Assembly: GCF_004216495.1 (NCBI RefSeq)
Contig: NZ_CP034841.1
Coordinates: 558,001-622,000 of the forward strand
Origin: Mycoplasmopsis phocirhinis
Lineage (GTDB): Bacteria > Bacillota_I > Bacilli_A > Mycoplasmatales > Metamycoplasmataceae
Reading direction: 5' to 3'
DNA: 64,000 nt
Part shown: positions 15,325 to 25,462 of the stretch, piece after piece
How the letters are laid out: each line of letters opens with the position of its first letter
How positions within the stretch are numbered: the first letter of the stretch is position 1
The notes under the pieces: generated by a model
What the model saw: the letters and a program-made list of their open reading frames with translations, nothing else
Database searches by the model: none
What the model was told of the DNA's origin: nothing
Position numbers and translations under genes: made by a program

Positions 15325-17898
15325 ATGAAATGAGAATTTAAATCAACTGAAATGCGTATTGCACAAAAAACGCTTAAAAAAATTAATCAATACGAAAGCT
15401 TAATCGCTAATTTATCTGATGATGAACTTAAAAATAAAACTACGCAATTCAAAGCTCGCTTAAGTAATGGCGAAACATTAGAATCGTTGCGAGCTGAAGT
15501 TTTTGCTGTATCTAGAGAGGCAACTAAACGAGTTTTAGGTAAGCGTCCTTATGATGTTCAAATGTTGGGTGGATTATTATTAGATCTAGCTTCAGTAGCG
15601 GAAATGAAAACAGGTGAAGGTAAAACAATTACTTCCATAGCACCAGTTTATTTAAATGCACTATTAGGCAAAGGAGCAATTGTTTCTACTGTTAACGAGT
15701 ATCTTTCTGAACGGGATGCGCTGGAAATGGGTCAAGTATTTAATTGATTAGGAATGAGTGTTGGTATAAATAAAGCTCAATTAGATTCTGAATCTAAAAG
15801 GCGAGCTTATGCAGCTGATATTACTTATTCAGTGCACTCGGAATTAGGTTTTGATTATTTAAGAGATAATATGGCTGAAAGTATGAATGAAAAGGTTCAA
15901 CGAGGCTTGTATTTTTGTTTAATTGACGAAGCTGATTCGATTTTAATTGACGAAGCAAAAACACCTTTGATTATTTCAGGTGGAGAAGGCGAAGACGTTA
16001 AAGAATATTATTTAGCTGATCGATTTGTGCGTTCATTAACCGTCGATGATTATGAAATTGATGAAGAATCAAAAGCAATTTCGCTAACTTTTAGTGGTAT
16101 TCAACGTGCCAACGCTTATTTTGGTTATCAAAATTTATATGATATTGAAAATTCAGAAATGATTCATCGTATTCAAAATTCTTTACGAGCACACAAAGTT
16201 ATGCGTGAAAATGTTGAATATATTGTGCGCGAAGGAAAAATTGAACTTGTTGATGCTTTTACTGGCCGGGTAATGGAAGGAAGAGCATATTCAGAAGGTT
16301 TACAACAAGCTATTCAGGCAGCAGCAGGGGTTGAAATTGAAAGTGAAACTAAAACTTTAGCAACTATTACCTACCAAAATTTTTTCCGGATGTTTACTAA
16401 ACTTTGTGGTATGACAGGAACAGCAAAAACTGAAGAGCAAGAATTTATTGATATATATAATATGCGTGTTAATGTTGTGCCAACAAATAGACCAGTAATT
16501 AGACAAGATTTACCAGATTCTATTTATGCAACTGCGTTAGGTAAATGGAGTGCTGTAACTGAAAAAATTAAAGAATTATATGCCAAAGGTCAACCTGTTT
16601 TAGTCGGAACTGCCCAAATTGAAGATTCTGAAATTTTACACCATTTTTTAAACCAAGCAATGATACCCCACACTGTATTAAACGCTAAACAAAATGCTTC
16701 CGAGGCCGAAATTATTGCCAATGCGGGGCAAGTAAAATCAATTACAATTGCAACTAATATGGCTGGTCGTGGAACTGACATTAAACTTTCACAAGAAGCC
16801 AAAGATCTAGGTGGTTTATATGTGATTGGTACCGATCGAGCCGAAAGCCGCCGTATTGATAATCAACTTAGAGGACGTAGTGGACGTCAAGGTGATCCGG
16901 GTGTTTCTAAATTTTATGTTTCTTTAGATGACCAATTAATGCGTCGTTTTGCTAATTATGAAGAATTTAAAGAGCAATTTGCTGACAAAGGCGATAATGA
17001 AATTACTACTAAATCATTAATTAAAGGTTTTATAGCCGCCCAAAAGAAAATAGAAGGATTTAACTATGATTCGCGTAAAAGTGTGCTTCATTATGATGAT
17101 GTTATCCGTCAACAACGCGACTTATTTTATGCTCAACGGGATTTAATTTTAATTAATGAAGATATTGAATATATTATTGAGAGAATGATTAAAAATGCCT
17201 TAAATACAGTGGTTAGCAATCCTGAATTTTTAACTAAAACTGGTACATTTATTTATCAAAAATTAGAATCCTATTTAAATAATGAATTTTTAGGTCGTGG
17301 AGTTAGAAACAAATTTAGTTTAGAGCAATTACAAAAAATTCACGAAAGTGATATGAAGGAGTATTTGAACGAACATATCCTAAAAATGTATCTAAACTGA
17401 CGTCAAAATGTTATTAATTTAGCTAGCGATGATTATTTATTTTACAAAGAAAAAAATATTGTTTTACAGGTAGTTGATTATTATTGACAAAATCATATTA
17501 ATACCATGGATAAATTGCGCTCAAATGTTAATTTAGTACAGTATTCACAAAAAAATCCTTACCAAGTTTACACTGAAGAAGGAAGTAAATATTTTGCTCA
17601 GATGCTAAACCGTATAGCTAGTGATGTAACTAGAAAAATTTTCGCTGATCGTGAAGGTGTTGATTTATTAGTTCCGCTTGAAATTTTACGCGACCCTTTA
17701 TATGCTCAAATTAAATCTACTCTTGAATTTTCTCCCGAATTAAGTGAAGAAGAAATTGAAAAAACTGTTTTAGAATATTATTATGATATGAAACAAAGCA
17801 CTGAAATTAAACAGGATAATAATCTAAATATAGACGAAATGGAAAATTTATTTACCCAAGCTGCCCAAAACGTGATTGATTTAGAAAATAATAAATAA
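15325..17898 (+). CDS. secA: Preprotein translocase ATPase SecA
   Basis: The 857-residue ATPase drives protein export through SecYEG. Visible motifs are Walker [11 protein letters not shown] (near residue 95), the DEAD-type box [43 protein letters not shown] and the arginine fingers in [12 protein letters not shown]. The N-terminal MLGGLLL and the helical scaffold ([19 protein letters not shown]) are typical. The C-terminal zinc-binding SecB tail is absent, as expected in mollicutes. The ATG at 15325 follows a TAAAAT box by 8 bases without a ribosome-binding site, so the mRNA may be leaderless. Export of the two lipoproteins in this window would depend on it. Confidence 0.97.
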
Positions 17899-17904
17899 CA
17901 TAAT

Positions 17905-17933
17905 AAAATTAACATTAGCGATGTTAATTTTTT
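17905..17933 (+). terminator. Terminator of secA
   Basis: Stem AAAATTAACAT/ATGTTAATTTT with TAGCG loop and a T tract, 6 bases after the secA stop. Confidence 0.85.
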
Positions 17934-18006
17934 GTTTAATTAGACCTAAATTTATTGTCAATTTTATTAAAGAATATTTCTAAAAAGTTTATAGACGAAC
18001 AAAATT

Positions 18007-18035
18007 CTTTCGTTTTTTTTTTTTTTTTTTATAAT
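18007..18035 (+). promoter_or_regulatory. Promoter with 18-T tract touching the -10 box
   Basis: CTTTCG is followed by 18 consecutive T, and the last T forms part of TATAAT (18030-18035). The tract fills the whole spacer between the -10 and any -35 element, so its length sets promoter geometry. Slipped-strand changes there would switch the downstream lipoprotein. Poly-A spacers of Mycoplasma hyorhinis vlp genes are a known precedent. Similar T tracts precede the genes at 46229 and 50653. Confidence 0.65.
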
Positions 18036-18062
18036 GCTATTACATAATATTCAAGGAGAAAA

Positions 18063-19232
18063 ATGAAAAAGAAAAAATTAATATTATCAGTTTTAGCAAT
18101 TCCTTCGCTTATGCCGGTTGCTGTAGCAGCTGCGTGTGGCAATAACACTGATAAAAAACCAGAGAAAGTAGAACAACCACCACAAAGCGAAACACCAAAA
18201 CCTCAACAACCTGCCCAACCAAGTAGAAGCGAAGATTCGCGAGTTCAAGAAGTTAAAAAAACAAATTTAACAAAAGAAATTTCACTATTGGGTAATTCAA
18301 CTGAAAATTATACTAATTTTGTTAATCAATTATTAAGTGTGCCGAATTTAGGACAAGAATATAGCAAAGTAAAATTAGCGATTAATTTAGCATCACTTAA
18401 TTTAACAAAAACATTTAGTCGTGATGACTTTATTTCAAATGTGTTGCCTGTTTTAGGCAAAAACGACAATTCTGAATTAAACTATGAAGATGATGAAAGT
18501 GAAGAAATACAAGTTCTAGCACCGACAAATAGAGCTGAATTGGATGAAACAGCAAAATTTTTAAAGAATGAGTTTAATAACTATCGCGTTCTTGAAACTT
18601 GATTTGTTAATAAATTGGGTGGTTTGGTAAATAAAGCTGAAACAAAAAAAGTATTAAAAACAGGTAAAATTAGTAAACAACAAGCACAAAGTAACAATAA
18701 ATTAACTGAATATAATGCGGTTGTTAATGAAGTTAAAGAATTTTTAAAAACAAATGCTTTAATACAATTTGCTGACAATGTTGAAATTATTGAATTTGAT
18801 TACACAAAAACGCCTGCTTGGTCACTAAAAATTAAATTAAAAGTTAATAATTTAGAAACAGATTTTATCAAATTAGATTTTCAAAAATCAAGAGATAGAA
18901 ATGCAACTGAAGAATCACTTAGACAAGAAAATAAAAATAGATCAAGTCTTAAAGAAAAAATTAAAAATGTATTATTAAATTCGACTGTATTATCTGTTTT
19001 TGCTAACAGAATAAAAGTTTATAAATTAGCACTGGTTATTGATGAATCTAAACAAATTTCAAAAAAACTAACAGATTTAATGAGTCCTTATGTTTCTGAA
19101 TCGATTATTAAAAGAATTCCTTTTATTCCTGATTTTATTTTAAGAAAATTCGTTTCTAAAATAGTTTCTAAAATATTAGCAAAAATAATTGCTAGTGTTC
19201 AAACAAAAGTTCAAGATAAATTTAAAAACTAA
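18063..19232 (+). CDS. Lipoprotein, possibly phase-variable
   Basis: The 389-residue protein opens with a basic n-region, a hydrophobic core and the lipobox AVAAAC, with the lipidated Cys near residue 22. A Pro/Gln/Ser/Glu-rich spacer follows (about residues 25-60), as in many mycoplasma surface lipoproteins. The remainder is helical and lysine-rich, with no domain I can name. AAGGAG precedes the ATG. The promoter carries an 18-T tract against the -10 box, which suggests on/off switching. It is flanked by secA and an IS3-type insertion. Function unknown; a surface location is inferred from the signal. Confidence 0.88.
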
Positions 19233-19243
19233 ATAAAATTATT

Positions 19244-19280
19244 AAAAATTCCTTTTTCAAGAAACGAAAAAGGAATTTTT
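19244..19280 (+). terminator. Terminator of the lipoprotein gene
   Basis: Perfect 15-bp stem (AAAAATTCCTTTTTC and its complement) with a 7-base loop, then ATTT-rich sequence. Confidence 0.85.
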
Positions 19281-19405
19281 ATTTAATGAAGCAAAATTTA
19301 TGTTTATGTTTTTATTTTTTTTGTTTTTTTGTGGTTCATAAATTAAAGGTGGACAACAAAAATTAACATTGTAAAGTGTTAATTTTTTGTACACAACCCA
19401 TAGAG

Positions 19406-19423
19406 GGTGGGGTATACCCCACC
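19406..19423. repeat. Perfect 18-bp GC-rich palindrome in IS3 leader
   Basis: GGTGGGGTATACCCCACC is fully self-complementary and overlaps a second small hairpin (ACCCATAGAGGGT, 19396-19408). It lies 36 bases before the transposase ATG in an AT-rich background. In transcripts entering from outside it could terminate or block expression of the transposase, a known insertion-sequence strategy. The role here is inference. Confidence 0.7.
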
Positions 19424-19458
19424 AAAAATCAAAAAAACAAAAATTGAAAGGACTAAAT

Positions 19459-20646
19459 ATGTCAAGACATTTAAAAATGGAGGAATTCGATTTAATCTTT
19501 GAGGTTTACCAAAAACATGGAAAATCACAAGCTATAAAAACACTTTGAAATATCTCTCCAAAAACAAAATTAGTTAAGAAAAAATATCTTGCAGTAAGAA
19601 TTGCTAAAATAATAAAATATTATAATTTAGGCGTGAAAGAAAAATTATTAACTAAAAAAGGCAAAGACAGAAAACCAGGTAGCGGAAGACCTAGAAAAGA
19701 ACCAGATTTTGATTGGGATATTTTTGACAGAAATGATCTAATTGAAATCGCAAAAAGATATTATGAAATAACAAACCAAAAACCCAAAAAAGAGAAAAAA
19801 GAAGAAGCTAAAAATTTAAAAATCCAATTTATTAAACTAGCATTGTTTTTTAGTCTTTGTAGACAAACCATTTCTAATGCGAAAGTTAAACAAAATACAG
19901 AAAAAACAATTCCTCATTCAAAAATTATAGTTGAAGCATTTGAAGCAAATAAAGGCAGATTTGGCAGAAAAAAGCTAAGTATTTATATATTTAATCAATA
20001 TAATATACACATAAATGACAGAACTTTAGGCAGATATTTAAATCAATTAAATCTTAAATGCAAGCTAAGACAAAAAAGAAAAAGAAAAGAAATTAAAAAC
20101 ACAAAATGCCAGATCCCAAATACCGTTCAAAGAGATTATAACGATAACCAAAATAGAAATATTTTCGCCACAGATGTTTCATACATAAATGCCCCAAAAG
20201 ATGTGCGTGAAAATCACGTATATTTATCTGCTATCATCAATCACAAAACTAAAAAAATTGTGGGTTTTAGATTAAGCAAAAATAATAATCTAGATTTTGT
20301 TTTAGATAATATTAACGATATTCAAAACGAAAATTTTGATAAATTTATCGTTCATTCAGATCATGGTTTTCAATATACAAACCAAGAATATATTAATAAA
20401 ATTATAAAATTCGGTGGAACAGTTTCAATGTCTAGAGTTGGAAATTCATTAGATAATAGAGAAATTGAATATTGATTTGGAGTTATTAAAACTGAATTAT
20501 TAAATGATTTAGATTACACAAAAATTACCTTTCATGAGTTAAATGATAAAATTAAGGAATATATTTTTTGATATAACAACGAAAGAATACAATCAAATTT
20601 AGGATGAAAAACGCCACAACAAGTTGCTATGGCGTTCGCTAATTAA
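19459..20646 (+). CDS. IS3-family transposase, single fused frame
   Basis: The 395-residue transposase moves the element. The N-terminal part is helix-turn-helix-like (MEEFDLIFEVYQKHGKSQ), followed by a basic linker (GKDRKPGSGRPRKEP) and a second helical region. The RNase H-like DDE core has Asp in NIFATDVSYI, Asp in VHSDHGFQY and Glu in NSLDNREIEYWFG, with the usual tail KEYIFWYNNERIQSNLGWKTP. In most IS3 elements two frames are joined by -1 frameshifting; here both parts are in one frame. All motifs are intact, so it may be active. The N-terminal basic linker could also be read as a separate orfA-like domain. Confidence 0.92.
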
Positions 20647-20826
20647 AAATGTTAATATTTTTTGTCCATGTTTAAATAATCTAATTTTTTTTCAATAAAT
20701 TATGCTTTTTTTACATTAAAATAATATTAATTTCCTATTTTTTAATATTACTAACATTCTAAAACACAAGCAAAAATTTGATTATTGTATAATTAAAATA
20801 CAAGTTTATATTATAAAAGGAGATAT

Positions 20827-21801
20827 ATGAAAATAGGGAATACTCAAGTCGCTATTGATGCGATTAAAAATCCAAAATACAAAAATATTGTTATTTTTCA
20901 TCATACCCGCCCCGATGGAGACTGTTTAGGTTCTCAACATGGCCTAGCACAAATGATTAAAGATAATTTCCCTGAAAAAAAAGTATTTACACCCGGTGAT
21001 AATGCAGGTAGTTATGAGTTTATGAATTATCATTTTGATCCAATTGAATCAATTGATTTTAATGATTCATTAGCTATTGTTGTTGATGCTTCAAGTTCAG
21101 ATCGTATAGTTTATGGAGATTTATTATTAGCAAATAAATTTAGTGCTAAATTACGCATAGACCATCACCCCAATGGAAGTGATATTGAATATGATTATTT
21201 ATTCATTGATGAACATTATGTTGCTGCTGCTGAACAAGTTGCTCATATTGCTTATGATGCTAAGTGAAAATTAAGTCAAAAAGCTGCCCAACATACCTTT
21301 TTGGGGATAGTTACCGATTCTGGTAGATTTTTATACCAAGACACATCAGCTCGCACATTCAAACTAGCAGCATTTTTAGAAGAACAAGGTAATGCTCAAT
21401 CATGAAAATTACACAAAGAATTAGGCAAAAGAAGTTTAAAAGATATTAAATATATAGGTCACATTCTTTCTAATTTTCAATCAAAAGGACGTGTTTTATA
21501 CTTTGTTGCTTCTAAACAAGTTCAAGCTCAGTTTGGTTTTGATGAATTAAAAGCAGCAATATTTGTCAATGAATTAGCAAACATCGAACAAAATTCATGT
21601 TGAGCATTTTTTGTTGAACAATCCGATGGAACTTATCGCTGTCGCTTAAGATCAAATGGTCCTCTAGTTAATGAAGTTGCTAATTTATATAATGGTGGTG
21701 GTCATGCCAATGCTGCTGGCTGCAATATTTCTTCAATAGCACAAATTGATGAAATTTTAGATCAACTTAACCAGGCTATAATTAAATGGGAGGCTCAATA
21801 A
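20827..21801 (+). CDS. nrnA: DHH-family oligoribonuclease / pAp phosphatase (NrnA-like, copy 1)
   Basis: The 324-residue DHH/DHHA1 protein resembles NrnA, which degrades 2-5 nt RNA and dephosphorylates pAp, and the mycoplasma MgpA proteins. Metal-binding motifs are visible: HTRPDGDCLGSQ (motif I), VDASSSDR, RIDHHPNGSD (the DHH motif) and GIVTDSGRF. The substrate-binding end is CRLRSNGPLV then GGGHANAAG. A ribosome site AAAGGAGA precedes the ATG. The gene overlaps its paralogue by one base (TAATG) and is followed by deoB, so the three genes are one operon. Which of the two copies acts on RNA and which on pAp or cyclic dinucleotide products cannot be told. Confidence 0.9.
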
Positions 21802-22787
21802 TGAAAATGGCTAATACTGGCAGCTGAGAAATTGCTGCTCAAAAATTAGAACAATATGATTCAATTGTAATTTTTCATCATATTCGCCCTGATGGCGATT
21901 GTTTAGGTAGTCAATTTGGCTTAAGAGAATTATTAAGAATAAATTATCCTGATAAAAAAATTTATGCGATAGGTGATTCTAATGGTTTATTTTCAAATTT
22001 TTTGAATTTAGATTTTGATGAAGTGCCAACAGATGAAATTTTAGCTAAATCTTTAGCAGTTGTAGTTGATGCAAACCAAAAAGAAAGAATATTCAATCGT
22101 GAAGTTTTAGACAAAAATTTATTTGCTGAAACTTTAAGAATTGATCATCACCCCAATGAAGATGATTTAGATAAAGTAACAATTTGATTAGAATCTAATC
22201 GCATTGCTGCTGCGGAAATGATAGCTGAATTAGCCTACCAAAAACAGTGAAAATTAAACCAAAGAGCTGCCAATTTTATTTTTTTAGGAATTGTTACTGA
22301 TTCGGGAAGATTTCAATTTTCAGACACAAGTGCACGCACACACGAATTAGTAGCGTATTTATATAAAAATAATTTAGAAGCTGAAAAGGTTTTTTTAGGT
22401 TTAGCTCAACATTCACTGCAAGATTTAAAAGCCCAAAATTATTTAATGTCTTCACTTAAAACAGTTGGTCAAGTAGCTTATATTCAAATTGATTATCATA
22501 ATACAATTAAATTAGGCAAAACTCCTAATGATATGGCACGTCCAAATTTAATTGGTAATATTAAAGGTTTTCCAATTTGGGTTTCGTTTAACGAAGAACA
22601 AAACGGTAAAATAAGAGTTGAATTTCGCTCAAATGGTCCAATTGTCAGAAATGTTGCTATTAAATTTGGCGGTGGTGGCCATGATCGCGCTTCAGGAGCA
22701 ATTATTAATTCCTTTGATGAAGTTGAAAAGGTAATTGAGCAGTGTAATTTAGAAATTCAACGCTGACAAAAACAATATAAGGAGTAA
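21801..22787 (+). CDS. nrnA: DHH-family oligoribonuclease / pAp phosphatase (NrnA-like, copy 2)
   Basis: A 328-residue paralogue of the preceding gene. Motifs are HHIRPDGDCLGSQ, VVDANQKER, RIDHHPNEDD, GIVTDSGRFQF and, at the C-terminus, VEFRSNGPIV with KFGGGGHDRASGA. The last motif has the GGGGH form of canonical NrnA, while copy 1 reads NGGGH. The end TAA is followed after 2 bases by the deoB ATG, with AAGGAG inside its last codons. Tandem duplication with divergence suggests separate substrates. RNA recycling next to deoB would link 2-5 nt RNA breakdown to nucleoside salvage, which is inference from context. Confidence 0.9.
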
Positions 22788-22789
22788 TT

Positions 22790-23980
22790 ATGGCGAAATT
22801 TAACCGCATTTTTATGATCGTAACTGATGGTTTAGGCATTGGGGCCGATCGTGACCAAAAAGCATTTGGAGATAACGGAGCAAATACTATTCTTTCAGCT
22901 TCTAAAAGTGCTTTATTTTACATTGATAATTGAAAAAAATTAGGTATTGGCAATATTACTACGCTAGAAGGTAATTATCATGTGCAAAAACCAAAAGCAT
23001 ATATGGCCAGAGTTCAAGAAGTTTCAAACGCTAAAGATACTTTAGCCGGTCATTGAGAAATGATGGGGATTAAAACATTAGTGCCATTTCCCACTTTTAG
23101 CGAAAATGGTTTTCCTGAAGAATTAATTCAAACATTAAGTCAAGCTTTTGATGGCCGCAAAATTATTTGCAACAAAAGTGGTTCAGGCACTGAAATTATT
23201 GACGAATATGCCCAAGAACAAAAAGACACTGGTGCCATTATTGTTTATACTTCAATGGATTCAGTTTTACAAATTGCCGCTCATGAAGAGTGAATTGGCC
23301 TAGATAATTTATATCGCTACGGACAAGCGGCACGTCAAATTTGTTCATCTAAACCAGAATGGAATGTCGGCCGAATAATTGTGCGACCATTTATAACAGA
23401 TGCAAACGGCAAATATAAAAGAACTTTTAATCGCCACGATTATGCCAATAAACCTGCTGAATTGATTTTGAATCAATTGCAAAAAGCAGGTGTTGAAGTT
23501 GTAGCTGTTGGCAAAATTAATGATATTTTTGTAGGCCAAGGAATTTCACGCTCAATTCATTCAGATGGCGATGCTCACGCAATGGATATTACTATCGATG
23601 AAGCTAAAAAAGATACAAAAAACACCTTTGTTTTTACTAATTTAGTACAATTTGATTCACATTATGGTCATCGTCGCGATGTAGATGGATATGCTTCTAA
23701 TATTGCTTTATTAGACACTAAAATTGGAGTTTTGATCAATGCAATGCATGAAGATGATTTATTAATTATGACTTCAGACCATGGTAATGATCCTTTATAT
23801 CCCGGTTTTAACCACACACGCGAATTATTGCCTTTAACTATTTTTTCAAAATCATTTACTTCTCCCAAAGTACTTAAAGATGTTCAAGGTTTAGGTACAA
23901 GTGGTAATATCGTGGCGCGCAATTGGAATGTGCCTATTGTTATTGAAACAGGTGATGATATCTTTGATCAATTGGTTTAA
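22790..23980 (+). CDS. deoB: Phosphopentomutase (DeoB)
   Basis: The 396-residue enzyme interconverts ribose or deoxyribose 1- and 5-phosphates, linking nucleoside phosphorylase products to central metabolism. It has the alkaline-phosphatase-type dimanganese site: [12 protein letters not shown] with the first Asp, [63 protein letters not shown] and the C-terminal FNHTRELLP. Length and motif order match DeoB rather than phosphoglycerate mutase. It is the last gene of the nrnA-nrnA-deoB operon and is followed by a terminator. Trp in GHWEMM and EEW is encoded by TGA. Confidence 0.95.
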
Positions 23981-23986
23981 AATAAC

Positions 23987-24013
23987 AAAAAGTCGATTTA
24001 AGCGACTTTTTTA
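23987..24013 (+). terminator. Terminator of nrnA-nrnA-deoB operon
   Basis: Stem AAAAAGTCG/CGACTTTTT with 7-base loop and following T tract, 7 bases after the deoB stop. Confidence 0.85.
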
Positions 24014-24086
24014 TTTATTTTTTTAACTTTTTAAAAAAAATTTTAGTTTTTAAGATAAAATAATCTTGTTCAAACAAAGGAGTAAA

Positions 24087-25016
24087 ATGAAAAAAACTAT
24101 TTATTTAGCTGGTGGATGTTTTTGAGGTGTAGAAGCTTATTTTTCTAAAGTATATGGTGTTTTAGATGCAGTATCTGGTTATGCCAACGGTTTAAGCGCG
24201 AGTGCTAATTACCGTGAGTTAAAATATTCAATGCACGCTGAAACAGTTAAAGTTGATTATGATCCAAATAAAGTTTCTGTTGAAGAATTAGTAATGCATT
24301 TATTTAGACTAATTGATCCCGAATCATTAAATAAACAAGGTAATGATACTGGAACTCAATACCGCACCGGTGTTTATTTTGAAAACGAAAATGACCATAA
24401 AATTATTGCCAAGTTATTCGAATACTTAAAACCACAATATAATCAATTTTATGTTGAATTAGAAAAATTAAAACACTTTATTGACGCCGAGGAATATCAC
24501 CAAGATTATTTAGAAAAAAATCCCGATGGATATTGCCACATAAATTTGAATGTAGACTATAAATTGAACCAAAAAGAAAACAAAATCATTAATCAAGTAA
24601 GAAACGAATTAAAATTAGATGAATTAAGTTATGATGTTTTAAAAAAATCCGCAACTGAATATCCACATACATCATCTTTAAATAAAGAATACCGTAAAGG
24701 AATTTATGTAGAAAAAATAACTGGTGAAGCTTTATTTTCTTCGGATGATAAATTTGATTCAGGTTGTGGATGACCTTCTTTTTCTAAACCAATTGAAAAA
24801 GAAAGTGTTGTTTATTTAGAAGATACTTCACACCGTATGATTCGAACTGAAGTTCGTTCAGGCGAAGGCAATAATCATCTTGGTCATGTTTTTAACGATG
24901 GACCAAAAAGTATGGGTGGAATGAGATATTGTATTAACGGTGCTGCGTTAGATTTTATTCCATTTGAAGAAATGGATGAAAGAGGCTATGGCGAATTTAA
25001 AAAATTCGTTAAGTAA
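24087..25016 (+). CDS. msrAB: Bifunctional methionine sulfoxide reductase MsrA-MsrB
   Basis: The 309-residue fusion repairs both epimers of methionine sulfoxide. The N-terminal MsrA domain (residues 1-150) has the catalytic [23 protein letters not shown] and [10 protein letters not shown]. The MsrB domain (about 170-309) has [32 protein letters not shown] and the catalytic Cys in [12 protein letters not shown]. The zinc-binding cysteine pairs of classical MsrB are missing: GEALFSS stands where CGxxL is expected, and the second pair is absent as well. This is therefore the zinc-free MsrB form. AAGGAG precedes the ATG. It is monocistronic, with a terminator shared with the convergent HNH gene. 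Confidence 0.95.
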
Positions 25017-25020
25017 TATT

Positions 25021-25055
25021 TTAAAAATATGACAAATTTATTGTCATGTTTTTAA
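25021..25055. terminator. Bidirectional terminator between msrAB and the HNH-like gene
   Basis: A near-perfect 15-bp stem (TTAAAAATATGACAA, one mismatch) with ATTTA loop lies just after the msrAB stop and just after the convergent minus-strand stop. Confidence 0.8.
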
Positions 25056-25057
25056 AA

Positions 25058-25378
25058 TTATCGAAAATTTCGAGGAGTTACCCATTCAAAATTTTCTTCA
25101 TCATATTTTCTTCTTTTAATTGCGTATTGGTAATCTGAATTTTTTAATTTAATTACTCTTAATTCATAATCATTATCTCATCAAACTGATTTATTGGCTT
25201 TATTATAATTTGATTCATAATGTGCTGGTATTAAATTTGAATAGGCATTTGAATTTATATCAGCATTTATATGCTCAATAGTTCATGGTGAATTTATTGA
25301 TATTTCTCTTCCACAATAATCAAAACCAGAAAACCTATTACCAAAATAATTTCTTCAAATTTTTGTTCGATTTAACAT
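25058..25378 (-). CDS. Small HNH-nuclease-like protein
   Basis: A 106-residue reading frame hidden by four TGA tryptophan codons. A perfect AAAGGAGG site lies 5-6 bases before its ATG, so it is very likely translated. The centre reads SPWTIEHINADINSN, then NLIPAHYESNYNKAN. This matches the layout of an HNH betabetaalpha-metal nuclease: His in EHI, Asn in NLIPAH, Asn/His in ESNYNK, and the C-terminal NxxKxN. The usual DH is EH, and the zinc CXXC pairs of larger HNH proteins are absent. A nuclease activity is inferred from the fold pattern only; target unknown. It faces msrAB and lies downstream of a T16 tract. Confidence 0.65.
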
Positions 25379-25404
25379 TTTACCTCCTTTTGAATACATT
25401 TTTT

Positions 25405-25450
25405 ATTGTATTGCAAAAAAAAAAAAAAAAGCATTTAGCATTTTTTAGTC
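25405..25450 (-). promoter_or_regulatory. T16 tract with -10 box (or permease terminator) before the HNH-like gene
   Basis: On the minus strand AAAAAATGCTAAATGC is followed by 16 T (25430-25415), GCAA and TACAAT (25410-25405), 27 bases before the HNH ATG. The short GC stem plus T run could be the terminator of the permease. The TACAAT with homopolymeric spacer could equally be a length-sensitive promoter. The sequence supports both readings. Confidence 0.5.
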
Positions 25451-25462
25451 TTAATTTGCGTT

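Larger units (their letters stand above)
19350..20668 (+). mobile_element. Complete IS3-family insertion sequence
   Basis: About 1.32 kb bounded by imperfect inverted repeats: the left end reads TGGACAACAAAAATTAACAT and the right end, read inward, TGGACAAAAAATATTAACAT. The similarity continues a few bases outward (TTAAAGG on the left, TTAAACA on the right), so the true tips may lie 5-7 bases further out. Terminal TG...CA fits the IS3 family. It holds a single intact transposase frame. A partial, rearranged copy sits at 51100-51394. No certain target duplication was seen; ATAA occurs at 19338 and 20676 but could be chance. Confidence 0.85.

Noticed and set aside
19459-20646. Programmed -1 frameshift in the IS3 transposase
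   Set aside because: Reading with TGA as Trp gives one uninterrupted frame from the helix-turn-helix to the DDE core, so no frameshift is needed.
22790-23980. 2,3-bisphosphoglycerate-independent phosphoglycerate mutase
   Set aside because: The protein is about 396 residues and has the DeoB segments GTEIIDEY and [13 protein letters not shown] rather than the longer GpmI insertion domain.
25415-25430. T16 tract as a certain phase-variable promoter of the HNH-like gene
   Set aside because: A small GC stem directly before the tract makes it an equally good terminator for the permease, and the -10 is 4 bases away rather than touching. It is kept only as a possibility.
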